In this document: positions 51,895-61,541 of the stretch, one piece after another
Layout of the letters: each line of letters begins with the position of its first letter
How positions within the stretch are numbered: position 1 is the first letter of the stretch
DNA from: Phycisphaerae bacterium
GTDB lineage: Bacteria > Planctomycetota > Phycisphaerae > UBA1845 > PWPN01
DNA: 64,000 bases
Direction of reading: 5' to 3'
NCBI GenBank assembly: GCA_018003015.1
Contig: JAGNEZ010000012.1
Coordinates: 1-64,000 of the forward strand
Program-made: the position numbers and the translations under genes
Notes under the pieces: model-generated
Database searches by the model: none
What the model was told of the DNA's origin: nothing
The model's input: only the letters and a program-made list of their open reading frames with translations

Positions 51895-53484
51895 CTAGGT
51901 TCCGGCGGGCTGGGTGGCGGGTTTTCCAGCGGGCGAGGCGCCCCCCGACCTCAGCCGGTCCACGAACCGCATGAGAGATTCTAGCTCCGGGTGCGTGGTT
52001 TGACCGCCGCCGGCGGGCCTGGTGGCCAAGGCTGGATTCATGGCATCGCGGTTTTCGGCCAGTTCCTTGGTCCGGATCGCGATTCCACGTTCCATATGCG
52101 TCATACCCAGATCGCTGAGCCCGACGGCAAACTCCGTGTATCCGAGCAAAAACCGAAGCCGGTAGTCGTCCTCCGGCTCCAGTCGTCCCTTCAACTCGAT
52201 GATCCGATGATTGATGTTCTTGAGGTCGCGGGCGAAGGCCAGGAGATCTGGTTGGGGCTTCTTCGTTTGGTCGAGCAGGCGCACGGCCTGAAACAGTGCC
52301 GACGCACTGGTCAGGTACTCACCTGCCCCGAGCAGCGCCATTGACCGGCCCAACGCGGGTGCCGGATCCTGGGGGTCCATCATTTGTGCGATCTCGAACT
52401 GGCCCGCGGCTTGATAGTACTTGCCGTCTTTGAGCGATTGGGATGCCTGGCTCAGTCGCACGCCGACCGCGGAATCGCCTTTGTTCATGAAAGGAATGGC
52501 GAGCAGAGACGTTGCCTGGTCCGCGCCCGGTGTCTCGGGGGCGGCATCCGGCCATCCGGTCGGAGCTTGCGGCTCGCCCGGTGTGCTGTCGCCCGGTTGC
52601 ATCGGGCGGTTGATGGGCTTGGCCAACCGTGTCTCCAGGTTGCGTCCGCGTTCGAGAATGGACGCCACCGAGTCCATTCTGGCGGGAGGTACTCCCGGGG
52701 AGAGCCGATTGTCCGTTCTGCGGGGATCCTCCGGTCCGGGTGCCTTGACCCGGGTATCCACGAGACTTGTCAGAGGCCTCGGTCCGGTCGCCCCCGTCGT
52801 GGCCTGATCTTGGGCGGCATCCCGAACCAGTTGGTCGGCGGAAATCCGTCCGGCGCTAGTCTGGTACAGGTCGGGCAGTTGTGCGGGGACGTTTCCTCCC
52901 TGGAGCGATTGTCGGGCGGCAACCAGCGGGTCGAAGGTGGTTGTTCCCAGCAGGCGACCTGATCGGGCATATGGATACGGACCGCCCCCATAAGCTGATC
53001 CGACTCGATTATAGCTTTGAGCGGAGGCACCATATCCTGTCGCGTAAGCCGTTGAGGAGTAGTAGGTGCCTGATTGCCATGCCGGGGTATAGGGATCCCG
53101 GTTGTCGCTGTAACTATAGCTGTCGCGGTAGAAATTGCTGAGTGGATCGGCTGCATACCCGCTTGTGTAGCCGCTGCGAGTGCGCAGGGTTGAGCTGCTG
53201 GTGACTCCGTAGCCGCTCAAGTTTGGGCTGCCCAGGAAGAGCGAGCTGGAATCGCGGATGGGTGAGTAGCCCTGGAAAGCCCGGCCGCCGCTGACGTTGC
53301 CGGTGACAATCCGGTTACTCGCGTTGGGCTCGTACATCCGACCGGCGGGGTTGAAGCCGCCGGAGCCGCGCTGAGGATTCGCGTCCAAGGCGTTGCCGTC
53401 GCGAATCAGCTGTTGCCCGGTTGCCGGCAGACACAGGACCAGGGCAGATACGATGCCAGGCAGTGAGTACTTGCGAAGGCTCAT
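51895..53484 (-). CDS. Secreted protein with C-terminal TPR-like region
   Basis: The 529-residue product has a signal peptide (about 1-24, ending PATGQQ). A long Ser/Tyr/Gly-rich low-complexity segment (about 25-190) suggests a flexible extracellular or periplasmic tether. Pro-rich linkers follow, then a helical C-terminal part (about 340-500) with TPR-like repeats (LSQASQSLKDGKYYQAAGQF, GRSMALLGAGEYLTSASALF, LLGYTEFAVGLSDLGMTHM). No family is recognised. AAAGGA precedes the ATG. A 295-nt gap separates it from the ABC permease gene; I see nothing in it. Confidence 0.7.
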   Translation of the reverse strand: MSLRKYSLPGIVSALVLCLPATGQQLIRDGNALDANPQRGSGGFNPAGRMYEPNASNRIVTGNVSGGRAFQGYSPIRDSSSLFLGSPNLSGYGVTSSSTLRTRSGYTSGYAADPLSNFYRDSYSYSDNRDPYTPAWQSGTYYSSTAYATGYGASAQSYNRVGSAYGGGPYPYARSGRLLGTTTFDPLVAARQSLQGGNVPAQLPDLYQTSAGRISADQLVRDAAQDQATTGATGPRPLTSLVDTRVKAPGPEDPRRTDNRLSPGVPPARMDSVASILERGRNLETRLAKPINRPMQPGDSTPGEPQAPTGWPDAAPETPGADQATSLLAIPFMNKGDSAVGVRLSQASQSLKDGKYYQAAGQFEIAQMMDPQDPAPALGRSMALLGAGEYLTSASALFQAVRLLDQTKKPQPDLLAFARDLKNINHRIIELKGRLEPEDDYRLRFLLGYTEFAVGLSDLGMTHMERGIAIRTKELAENRDAMNPALATRPAGGGQTTHPELESLMRFVDRLRSGGASPAGKPATQPAGT

Positions 53485-53779
53485 GTTGCGTCCTTTCACA
53501 ACCGGGCCGGGTCCGCGTGCAGGCCGCTGCGGAGCCGCCCCCGGATAGTCGTCATGGTGCTTTATCGGCCAACCTCAGGTCCGGGCCGCACAATACTGTC
53601 CTGGTGGTCCGGTCAAGGTCCGGATCTCGCCGAGGTTTCGGGCTCACCCGAATTATAGCGGACCTGCGCGCACCTTGTCACCGCAGGTCCCCCCTGTCGT
53701 TGGATGCCGTCGGCGAGCCGAAGTTCCGCGTGGAGCCGGGCGTTCCGACGCTGGCGTGTTTGAGGCCGGTGTTTCGGCT

Positions 53780-55636
53780 CTACTTCTGCTGTTTCCGCAC
53801 GATCACGTCGAAGTTCTTCACCATGGATCGGTAGGTTCCGGCGACGATCGCGCCATAGAGCGCCGCGGCGATGAATGTCCCTATGCACAGGAGCACGTTG
53901 AGGTCGAAGGGGTTTGCCGAAGTACCGAACTGATTCCGCCCGAGGCTGCCCGGGTCGAGCACGTAGTAGATCGCGGTGACGAAGGTGAGGGGAACGGTGA
54001 TGCTGGCGATTTCCGGGGGCACCTGCGATGTGCTCACGGCACACAGCGACAGGCCGAAGGCCACCACGAGCAGAATACCCATGCTGGCCATCACCGCCTG
54101 CACCGATTTCCTGCTTTTCAGCGACATCTGCAGACCGATCATGCAGGCGAATGACGCATAGACGGTCAGGAGGATCGGAAGCAGGACGGCCGACAGGAGC
54201 GACACGACCGGCTCCGGTGCTGCCCGGACCATATCGAAGATCGCGGCCGCAAGAACGGTGACGGCGGGGACGGCCATCAGGGGCAGGGCGAAGCTGATGA
54301 GCCCGCGAAGCTTACCCCAGACGATGTAGCGGCTGGTCAAGGGGGTGGTCAGGAGCAATTCCATGGTGCCATCGTCGCGTTCCCGGGTAATAGCTGTTCC
54401 GGCCGTATTCGCCGCCATCAGCAGGACGACCAGGAATTCGACCATCACGATCCAGATGAGCCACGCCCGGGCCAGAGTGGGTGAGGTTCCGGTCACGGGG
54501 TTGAACCACCCGGATCCGTAGCCATACAGGAACAGCACCCCGGTTGTCGCTCCGCCGATGAGGTAGGAGTACCGCATGAAGCCGCTGCTGGCGGCGCTGG
54601 CCTTGGTCACCGCTTCGCGCCAGGCGATCGGGTTCGACCAGACGCGGCGAATCCGGTGGCATCGCTCTTCGTCGGTCTTACGTCTGCCGAACCTGACCTG
54701 AAGGCTCCGAAGCAGTCCGGCCTCGCCCTGCTTGATGCCGCTCCGCAAGAAGAGCGTGGCGATGCCGACCAACACGGCGGATGCCAGGAGTGTCAGGGTC
54801 ATGTACGCCCACTGCGGCGAGGCGAGCATGTAGTTGAACGGCCAGGCGCGATGGGCAACCGCCGCGGCATCGGGCGGACGAATGTGATTCAGGGCCACTT
54901 CCAGTGCGTAGTAGGGGTGGATGATGGCCAGCCAGGTCATGCCCGTGTTGACACCGGGAATGACGGACTCCGGGACACAAGTCCACTGCAGGTTGCCCAG
55001 GCCGAGACCGGCGAACAGATAGACAGCGATGCCCACATAAAACGAGAAGATCGTACCCCGCGAGCCCACGCGTAGCACGCTCACCAGAATGGCCAGCGAG
55101 CCGGTCAGGATGGCCGTGCACCCCGCGATGCCGAAGCTCAGGAAGATCTGCTCGCTGGTCACGCCGCCGAAGATCATGGTGATGCAGAAGATCGGCAGGC
55201 CGGCGACCAAAAGGGCCAGAACGAAGAACAGCCGGCTGCCCAGTGAGCCAAGCACGATCTGGGCGTTGGTCAGCGGGGTGGTCAGCAGCACGTTGAACGT
55301 CTCTGCGTCCTTTTCCTGTGAAATCGCGCCGGCGGTGAAGACCGGTGCCAGGAAACACATCATGGCCAGCTGCAAAACGGCGATAATTTCGAAAATGCGG
55401 GTCGAGCCCTTGGCCAGGAGGGTCAGAGACTGCCCGGAACTGGAGTTGGCGAACTGAGCGATGAGCATCACGCCGAAGAGAATGAGCAGATACAGCACGC
55501 GGACCCAGAGATGCTGAGTCCGTTTGCCGCCGCCCTGCACGACACGCAGGACGATAGGGTTGGCCGGAAGCAGCCGCCACACCGCCAGGGCCATGTCGTG
55601 GAGCAGTGGCTTGGCGATCTCTCGTTTGATCTGCAT
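53780..55636 (-). CDS. ABC-2-type permease, double-length (two half units fused)
   Basis: The 618-residue membrane protein has about 12 helices in two halves. Each half contains the same cytoplasmic motif, ETFNVLLTTPLTNAQIVLG and GTMELLLTTPLTSRYIVWG, the mark of the ABC-2 permease. One chain therefore carries what is normally a dimer. It follows the two paralogous secreted proteins and an ABC ATPase. It probably moves a lipid, glycan or peptide; the substrate is unknown. The ATG at 55636 is chosen to remove an unsupported N-terminal tail. Confidence 0.85.
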   Translation of the reverse strand: MQIKREIAKPLLHDMALAVWRLLPANPIVLRVVQGGGKRTQHLWVRVLYLLILFGVMLIAQFANSSSGQSLTLLAKGSTRIFEIIAVLQLAMMCFLAPVFTAGAISQEKDAETFNVLLTTPLTNAQIVLGSLGSRLFFVLALLVAGLPIFCITMIFGGVTSEQIFLSFGIAGCTAILTGSLAILVSVLRVGSRGTIFSFYVGIAVYLFAGLGLGNLQWTCVPESVIPGVNTGMTWLAIIHPYYALEVALNHIRPPDAAAVAHRAWPFNYMLASPQWAYMTLTLLASAVLVGIATLFLRSGIKQGEAGLLRSLQVRFGRRKTDEERCHRIRRVWSNPIAWREAVTKASAASSGFMRYSYLIGGATTGVLFLYGYGSGWFNPVTGTSPTLARAWLIWIVMVEFLVVLLMAANTAGTAITRERDDGTMELLLTTPLTSRYIVWGKLRGLISFALPLMAVPAVTVLAAAIFDMVRAAPEPVVSLLSAVLLPILLTVYASFACMIGLQMSLKSRKSVQAVMASMGILLVVAFGLSLCAVSTSQVPPEIASITVPLTFVTAIYYVLDPGSLGRNQFGTSANPFDLNVLLCIGTFIAAALYGAIVAGTYRSMVKNFDVIVRKQQK

Positions 55637-55690
55637 GCTACAGACGCCTCTCGTGCGACTCCTGGTCAAGCGGCCGAGGTCGTTGGCGGG

Positions 55691-56815
55691 TTATGGTTGT
55701 GCTCCCAGCCCCAGGGCCACGAGATCCGACTCGTCGAACGGCATTCCGTGCTGGTCGGCCCGCTCCCGGATGGGTGCCGCCGCGGCCTCGCGCTGTTCCG
55801 CGGTTGCCAGGGCTATCACCGCCGCCTGAAACTCTCGCTGGACCTCCCGGATGGGGCCGGTCAGATGCTCATACTCACGCTCCATGTGGTAGATCCAGGG
55901 ACGGACGCTCTCTTGGCTCAGCGACCACCGCATCGAGTACTTCATGCGATTCTGCCGGCATTGTGCGCGCCAATTGCCGACCATGAGGGCCTCGGCCCGC
56001 TCGCGGTACTTGGCCAGCAGGTCCTCGGCCTGGACCATCTGTTGTTCGTCGTATTTGAAGAACTGCTTGACGGCCGTCAGGTAGCTCCGCCATTGCTTCG
56101 GATCGATCTGCTGCAGCTCGTTATCGGCTTGCCACCGAGCCTGGCGCATTGCGGGAGGCTCTTTTGCAGCCGCCTTCTCGTCCATGTCGATTTCCTGCTC
56201 AAGCCCGTTGATCGTATCTTCGGAGGGTTTGAGTTCACCTCGAGACCATCGCTGGAGGGTTTCCTCCATGTGGTCGAACTTCCTCCTCATCTCCTCCATG
56301 CCCGCGCGGTACTTTGCCCATTGCTCGTCCGAGAGTTCGGCGCGGGCGTCGCTGGAGAAGCCCTTGAACAGCTCGCGAATCGCGGGGGTGAAGCCTGCCC
56401 CGCGTCGCCCGAGTTCCTTGGTCATCTCCGGGCCGATCTTCTGGCCGCGGGTCGTCATCAGGGTCTCCATCCAGTACTCGCACAGATCGCGCATCGCCTC
56501 GCCGTGCCGGTGGCCCATGTCCATGGTCCGCTCAGCGAAGCTCCCGCTCAGCTTGTCGATCTGCTCGCTGGAAAGCCCGATTTCCTTGTTGACCTCCTTG
56601 GCCACGAATTGGCGGGAGAACAGCCGAACGACTTCCGGAGTCAGGCGGAAACCGTTCTGCGTCGGCCGCATCAGCTCATCGGTCGTCGTGGTCTCGTTCG
56701 AACCGGTCGCGTCCTGGGCCATGAGCGATCCCGGGAGACCGGCCCCTACCGCGCCGGTCAAGAGCCAGACTGCCAGGCCGCGGCCTCGCCGGACCAGACG
56801 TGGTTCCGCACTCAT
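55691..56815 (-). CDS. Secreted helical protein B of a paralogous pair
   Basis: The 374-residue product has a signal peptide (about 1-34, ending SLMAQDA) and is otherwise almost wholly alpha-helical and charged. It has Trp/Arg-rich repeats such as KQWRSYLTAVKQFFKYDEQQMVQAEDLL and RERAEALMVGNWRAQCRQNRMKYSMRW. These line up with the same positions of protein A upstream. The start overlaps the stop of A by 4 nt. I know of no family. Encoded between the ATPase and permease, it may be a periplasmic accessory. Confidence 0.75.
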   Translation of the reverse strand: MSAEPRLVRRGRGLAVWLLTGAVGAGLPGSLMAQDATGSNETTTTDELMRPTQNGFRLTPEVVRLFSRQFVAKEVNKEIGLSSEQIDKLSGSFAERTMDMGHRHGEAMRDLCEYWMETLMTTRGQKIGPEMTKELGRRGAGFTPAIRELFKGFSSDARAELSDEQWAKYRAGMEEMRRKFDHMEETLQRWSRGELKPSEDTINGLEQEIDMDEKAAAKEPPAMRQARWQADNELQQIDPKQWRSYLTAVKQFFKYDEQQMVQAEDLLAKYRERAEALMVGNWRAQCRQNRMKYSMRWSLSQESVRPWIYHMEREYEHLTGPIREVQREFQAAVIALATAEQREAAAAPIRERADQHGMPFDESDLVALGLGAQP

Positions 56816-57981
56816 TGGTCTTCTCCTGTCTTCAGGTCGTCGCCGGCGGCAGCGGTCTCGGCCGTGCCAGCCGACTGGCCCTCGACCGTCGAGCCCGCGG
56901 GCTGCGAAGCGGCAGGCTCCTGGTAGCCGTGGGCGATCAGCGCCTTTGCGATGCGCTCCTCGGCTGCCGCCCGCTGGGCCTGGGTGGGAATGGCGTCGAT
57001 CCGCTGCTTCAGGTCGTCGCCGATCGTCTTGATCGGCTGGACCATCACGCTGTGGACGTTGTCCAGGTGGCCCCGAAGCGGGTGGTTCGGCCCGATCCGC
57101 AGCTCCCACAGCATATGGTACCATATGCGGTTTCGATACACTTTTTCACGCCACTGGGTATCCTGGGTGATGGCCTGGGCCCGCTCCAGGCACTCGCGAA
57201 GCACGGAATCCGCGGTGTTGGACTGCGATTCGTCAAAACCGTAGAATTTCTTGGCCTCCTCGACATATCGCTTCCACTGGTTCGATTCGGCATTGTCGAT
57301 TTCCCGTTGGGCGATCTGCTTCGCGTTGGTATAGCGTGCCGACTGTCCGCTGCCGTCCTTCCTGACGTCGTTTCCTTCTTCCGAGAAGGGGTTCTCGTAA
57401 GGTTTGATGTCACCGTTCTCCCACCGCTGCATGGTCTTATCGAAGATGTCCAGCGCGGTCGTCATGCCCATCAGATCCGCAGCAAAGGTGAGCTGGTCCT
57501 TGGCCGCCAGCATTGGGCGGATGTCCTTCGAGACACCCTGGAGCATCTCCCGCAAGGCGGGCATGAACGGCTTGGATGCCTGGCTGATCGCCTTGGCCAC
57601 ACCCGGTTTGACGATCCCTCGATTGTCCTCTCCGCTGTCTTCGATCTCGGCCCGAAGGACCTCGGCGACGAAATGCTCCATCTGTTGGTTGTAGCCCGCC
57701 GCGTCCAGCTTGTGGGCCATGCTCATCAGTCGCCGGGCCACCGTCTCGGCGGCCTCGTCCACTTTGCTCGCGTCGAGGTTGTATCGCTTGGCGGCCACCT
57801 CTTCGGCGAACAGTCGGCCCATTGCCCGGGCCATGCCGGGAGTGAACCGCACGCCGAGCTCGGTCGGTTGGTCCCTGCTCGTCCGCTCGCTGTCCGGCGG
57901 GGCCTGGACCTGGCCGGGGAGGGGTGTGGCCAGGCCGAGCAGCACGCCCGGCAGCCAGCGCCATCGCATCGAACACTGCAT
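56812..57981 (-). CDS. Secreted helical protein A of a paralogous pair
   Basis: The 389-residue product has a signal peptide (about 1-27) and a helical body. Body sequences such as FTPGMARAMGRLFAEEVAAK, NQWKRYVEEAKKFYGFDESQ and REKVYRNRIWYHMLWELR match protein B in order, spacing and key Trp/Tyr/Arg residues, showing that the two are paralogues. A short Ala/Thr-rich tail ends it. GGAG precedes the ATG. Function unknown; it lies 21 nt after the ATPase gene. Confidence 0.75.
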   Translation of the reverse strand: MQCSMRWRWLPGVLLGLATPLPGQVQAPPDSERTSRDQPTELGVRFTPGMARAMGRLFAEEVAAKRYNLDASKVDEAAETVARRLMSMAHKLDAAGYNQQMEHFVAEVLRAEIEDSGEDNRGIVKPGVAKAISQASKPFMPALREMLQGVSKDIRPMLAAKDQLTFAADLMGMTTALDIFDKTMQRWENGDIKPYENPFSEEGNDVRKDGSGQSARYTNAKQIAQREIDNAESNQWKRYVEEAKKFYGFDESQSNTADSVLRECLERAQAITQDTQWREKVYRNRIWYHMLWELRIGPNHPLRGHLDNVHSVMVQPIKTIGDDLKQRIDAIPTQAQRAAAEERIAKALIAHGYQEPAASQPAGSTVEGQSAGTAETAAAGDDLKTGEDQ

Positions 57982-58002
57982 GAAGAACGCTCCTTCCGGG
58001 GG

Positions 58003-58932
58003 TTATTGGACGATGCCCTTGGTGAGCCGCAGGAAGGCCGTCTCCAGGTTGGCTTCTTCCTCGCGAAGCTCGGTGATGGCCAGCCGGTTCTCCAGCAAGG
58101 CCCGAGCCAGGAAGGAGAAGTCGTGCATCTCCGTCTTGAGCTCCACGGACAGGCATCCGTTGTTCTGCTCCACGCTTTTGACCGGCTCGAGCTGCTGCAG
58201 GACGCGGGCGGCCAGATCCGATCGATCGGCCACCCCGACCTGCACGCGGGTCCCCATGCCCGCCTGGCGGGTGGCGTCGCGGACCGATCCGTGGAAGAGC
58301 AGCTCGCCGCGCTCGATGATTCCCACGGTCGAGCAAAGCTCGGCCAGCTCGTGCAGGATGTGCGAGCTGATGACGATGGTCTTGCCCATCTTGTGCAGTT
58401 CCTTGAGCAGCTCCCGGATTTCGATCCGCGCTCGCGGATCCAGCCCGCTGGCCGGCTCATCCAGCAGTAGCACCTTCGGGTCGTGCAACAGCACGCGGGC
58501 GATGCTCAGGCGCTGTTTCATGCCTCGGGACAGCGAGTCCACCAGGGCCTCACGCTTGTAGGCCAGGTCGGTGAGGTCCAGCACGTCCCCGACGATCTTG
58601 CGGCGGTGTTGCCCGGTGATGCCGTAGGCCGAGGCGAAGAACTCCAGGTACTCCTGCACGACCATGTCGCTGTAGGCCCCGAAGAAATCGGGCACGTAAC
58701 CGATCAGCGGTCGGATCTTACGTGACTGGTAGCCGATGACGTGCCCGCAGACCCGGGCCTCGCCCCAGGTCGGCTGCAGCAAGGTGGCCAGAATCTTGAT
58801 CGTGGTGGTCTTGCCGGCCCCGTTCGGGCCGATGTACCCGAAACACTCCCCCTCCTCGATGTTGAGATGGAGGTTGTTCAGGGCCACCAAGTCGCCATAA
58901 CGCTTCGTCAGGTTGATCGTCTCGATGATCAC
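58003..58932 (-). CDS. ABC transporter ATPase of an ABC-2 type exporter
   Basis: The 309-residue ATPase has IIETINLTKRYGDLVALNN, Walker A GPNGAGKTT, the signature LSRGMKQRLSIARVLL, Walker B VLLLDEPASGLD and SSHILHEL. A C-terminal regulatory part of about 90 residues follows, as in drug-type or export ATPases. A GTG at 58932 fits the family start, with GAGGTGG upstream. It serves the double permease encoded downstream. Confidence 0.9.
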   Translation of the reverse strand: MIIETINLTKRYGDLVALNNLHLNIEEGECFGYIGPNGAGKTTTIKILATLLQPTWGEARVCGHVIGYQSRKIRPLIGYVPDFFGAYSDMVVQEYLEFFASAYGITGQHRRKIVGDVLDLTDLAYKREALVDSLSRGMKQRLSIARVLLHDPKVLLLDEPASGLDPRARIEIRELLKELHKMGKTIVISSHILHELAELCSTVGIIERGELLFHGSVRDATRQAGMGTRVQVGVADRSDLAARVLQQLEPVKSVEQNNGCLSVELKTEMHDFSFLARALLENRLAITELREEEANLETAFLRLTKGIVQ

Positions 58933-59056
58933 GCTAGCCAACCACCTCAGCAAAGCCAGAATCCGGGGGCCCTCACCCGGCCGCATGCCGGCTGGCGAAT
59001 ACAGCCCGCGTTCTCCGGCCGGTGTCCAACGATCGCGTCTCTTCCCGCCCGCTTAG

Positions 59057-61381
59057 TCAATCCTGCGGCTCCATCACGGGAACCGCCATCCGGTACACCA
59101 CGTCCGCCTGCGTCGGCTGCAGCGGCGCCCACTTCTGCTTCGTTCCAGCCTCCCGATAGCAGAGGCGGGCCGGCCCCGGGTCGCGGCTGAATCCGACGAA
59201 CAGCGCGGTGCTCTGACGAAGGTGGGCCGAGCGATCGAGCTCGTGCCCGCGGGACCTTGTCAGGTCAAAGCCGCTTTTCTTGGTCTCTTTCTGATCGAAC
59301 TCGTCGTAAAGACTCATCAGCAGCAGAGCGGCCTCGAAACCCTCCTGGGTAATCTCCCTCCTGTCTTGTTCCTGGTCGACACGGCCGCCATAGGCGTTGA
59401 CCTGCATGCCCAGGCTTCGCAGCCATCCTCCCTGATTGGCCTGCAGGACGCCGAGATCCCTGAAATCGCCGAGGCTCGCTCTGGCGTCCGCGGGCAGCCT
59501 CTCAAGCCCGTACACTCGGATCTGGAGATCGCGAGTCACCCGGGCCTGCGGCACGTCACTTCCTGCGACAAAGAGGTAGCAGCTCCTCAGCTCGGTTCCC
59601 AGGCCGTTCTTGATCCAGCTGTCCGTGTTGAGCTTGACCGTGCCGGCCTGCTCGCGCCTCAGGCCCGCCTCCAACCGGCCGGGCAATTGCCCCGCCCACT
59701 TGGCCTCGAACTGCTTGAGGGTCGCCCGCATTGGCACGCCCTGGAGCTCACCGAGGCCGGCCACGGCCTGATACCGCTCCCGCGACGCGAACACCGTCCC
59801 TTCCCGCTCCGGGGCGAGCGGGGCCAGCAGGCCGTTGATGTCCGTCGGGCTCCCGGGATCAAGCCAGTTGCACGGCACCCGCAGATCCAGCCTGCTGTGT
59901 ACCGGGGCCTTCAAGCCGAAGTAGCAGGCCGCATGGGCCTGGTTCGAACCCGCCTCCCCATCCACAATGGAGAGTTCCTGAACCCGGTAGCTGATCCCGC
60001 GAATCCATTGCACCGACGCCACGCTCACGACACTGGCCGCGATGCTCACCATCGCAAAGGCGGTCCAGGTGTGCTGAACCTTCTGCTGCCGCTTGAGCCA
60101 CGCCCACGTCCCCCCCGTCGCCAGCAGGATGTAGGCCACCACGAACAGGAACGCGAACCCGAGATACAAACCGGCAGTGACGCCGAACGTGGTCTTGCGG
60201 CGCAGGGTGTTGAAGACGTCGGCCTCCACTCTCAGGCCGCTGATACTGCTCTTGTCCGGTGGGTCGCCCTTCAAAAGGCGAACCCCGATCAGATCAGCCA
60301 GGACCCGCTCGCTCGGCCGCGAACCCCGGCTCAACAGATCGCTCAGCTCGGCAGCGACGAAAATGACCTGCCCTCGGCCGACGGGGCGGCGGGTCACAAA
60401 GGCGTGGTCGTCCTTGGCCGCGGTGGCTCCCGCCCGGTCTGAGTTGGTCAGCGGCCCGGGCACGAGTATCTGCGCGCCGCTGGCCAAGTTCTTCACGGTG
60501 ATCGGGCAGTAGCTCAGTGCCGGCGTGAAGCTCTTCGCATCAAAGGCGTCGATCGAGAGGAGTTCGGTCAGGTACTCGGGCGGCGTGGACATGGCGGCCA
60601 TCTGCGTTGGCACGACCGGGAGCATCTCTCCGAACTTGCCCTTGCCAACGAGATCCCACGTCCTGCTGACCCCCAGCACCAGTGTGCCCCCGCGTCGGAC
60701 CCACTCGACCAGGGCGTTCCGGGGCTCCAGATCCATAAGGCTCGGATCCGCTGCATCCCAGACGATGACGTCGGCCATGTCCAGGCCGGCCACGTCGTCC
60801 GGCAGGTCCTTGGCCACGCCGCGGAGCACGACCAGCGGGCGGACCAGTTTCTCTTCTTCCTTCATCAGATTGCGCAGCGGAGCCAGCGGCTTCTGCGAAA
60901 CGTCCAGAATCACCTGGTGGTCCGAAGGAATCGGCTGGAGCACAGGGGGAGGCTTCAGCTCGGTGATATCCGCGCCCGTCGGGCCGACCAGTTTGGCGTA
61001 CTGCCCCTTCGAGTCATACACCCGAACCGTGAAGTACTGAGGCGCCTGTTCCCTGCCGGCCGGCAGGTACAGGAAGTAGCGTTGCTTGCTTTGCGGCCAC
61101 ACCGTGCGACGGGCCAGGATTTCGTCGCCGTCCTGATCCTGTTGTCGGGCTTCCAGGGTGAGTTCAGTCTGCTCGCCCCCGAGGTTCACCAGCTCGACCA
61201 CGATGGGGATCCACGAGCCGATCCGGTATCGATCAAGCCCTTGATCCTGCCCGCTGCTGCTGGTGTTGCCTGGGAAGCCGATGTGGACGATTTCGCCCTG
61301 CACTTGGACGGCACTGGCGGCCCCGGACGACAGGGTGAGCGCCGCGATGATCATCGCACAGGCATGTCGCCAACCGAGCAT
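59057..61381 (-). CDS. Large periplasmic/membrane protein with glutaminase-like fold, ABC-associated
   Basis: The 774-residue product has a signal peptide (about 1-22) and an extracytoplasmic beta domain (about 23-145). A Rossmann-like or class I amidotransferase-like domain follows (about 155-370, VIVWDAAD, WVRRGGTLVLGV, GQVIFVAAEL). Two membrane helices lie near 400-425 and 440-462. A final extracytoplasmic part ends in several strand-rich segments. The catalytic Cys of true amidotransferases is not seen. The design resembles GldG-like auxiliary proteins of ABC systems. GGAGG precedes the ATG at 61381. It is the first gene of the locus. Confidence 0.72.
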   Translation of the reverse strand: MLGWRHACAMIIAALTLSSGAASAVQVQGEIVHIGFPGNTSSSGQDQGLDRYRIGSWIPIVVELVNLGGEQTELTLEARQQDQDGDEILARRTVWPQSKQRYFLYLPAGREQAPQYFTVRVYDSKGQYAKLVGPTGADITELKPPPVLQPIPSDHQVILDVSQKPLAPLRNLMKEEEKLVRPLVVLRGVAKDLPDDVAGLDMADVIVWDAADPSLMDLEPRNALVEWVRRGGTLVLGVSRTWDLVGKGKFGEMLPVVPTQMAAMSTPPEYLTELLSIDAFDAKSFTPALSYCPITVKNLASGAQILVPGPLTNSDRAGATAAKDDHAFVTRRPVGRGQVIFVAAELSDLLSRGSRPSERVLADLIGVRLLKGDPPDKSSISGLRVEADVFNTLRRKTTFGVTAGLYLGFAFLFVVAYILLATGGTWAWLKRQQKVQHTWTAFAMVSIAASVVSVASVQWIRGISYRVQELSIVDGEAGSNQAHAACYFGLKAPVHSRLDLRVPCNWLDPGSPTDINGLLAPLAPEREGTVFASRERYQAVAGLGELQGVPMRATLKQFEAKWAGQLPGRLEAGLRREQAGTVKLNTDSWIKNGLGTELRSCYLFVAGSDVPQARVTRDLQIRVYGLERLPADARASLGDFRDLGVLQANQGGWLRSLGMQVNAYGGRVDQEQDRREITQEGFEAALLLMSLYDEFDQKETKKSGFDLTRSRGHELDRSAHLRQSTALFVGFSRDPGPARLCYREAGTKQKWAPLQPTQADVVYRMAVPVMEPQD

Positions 61382-61541
61382 ACCCACGCCCTCCAACCCT
61401 CGGTTCGGGCCGACGAGGCAGTCCTCGTCAGCTTGTACGCCCCAATACCGGGTAGAGTTTCACCAAGTCCACACCCGACCGGCCATTGTACGCCCGGCCC
61501 GCAGAGGCCTCAAACTGGAGATCAAGTCCTGCTTGATCAGC

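Noticed and set aside
50439-51974. 511-residue plus-strand frame opposite the siroheme reductase
   Set aside because: Antisense to a gene with intact cluster ligands; no domain seen.
56800-58470. 556-residue plus-strand frame opposite protein A and the ATPase
   Set aside because: Would cover two minus-strand genes with signal peptide, Walker motifs and ribosome-binding sites.
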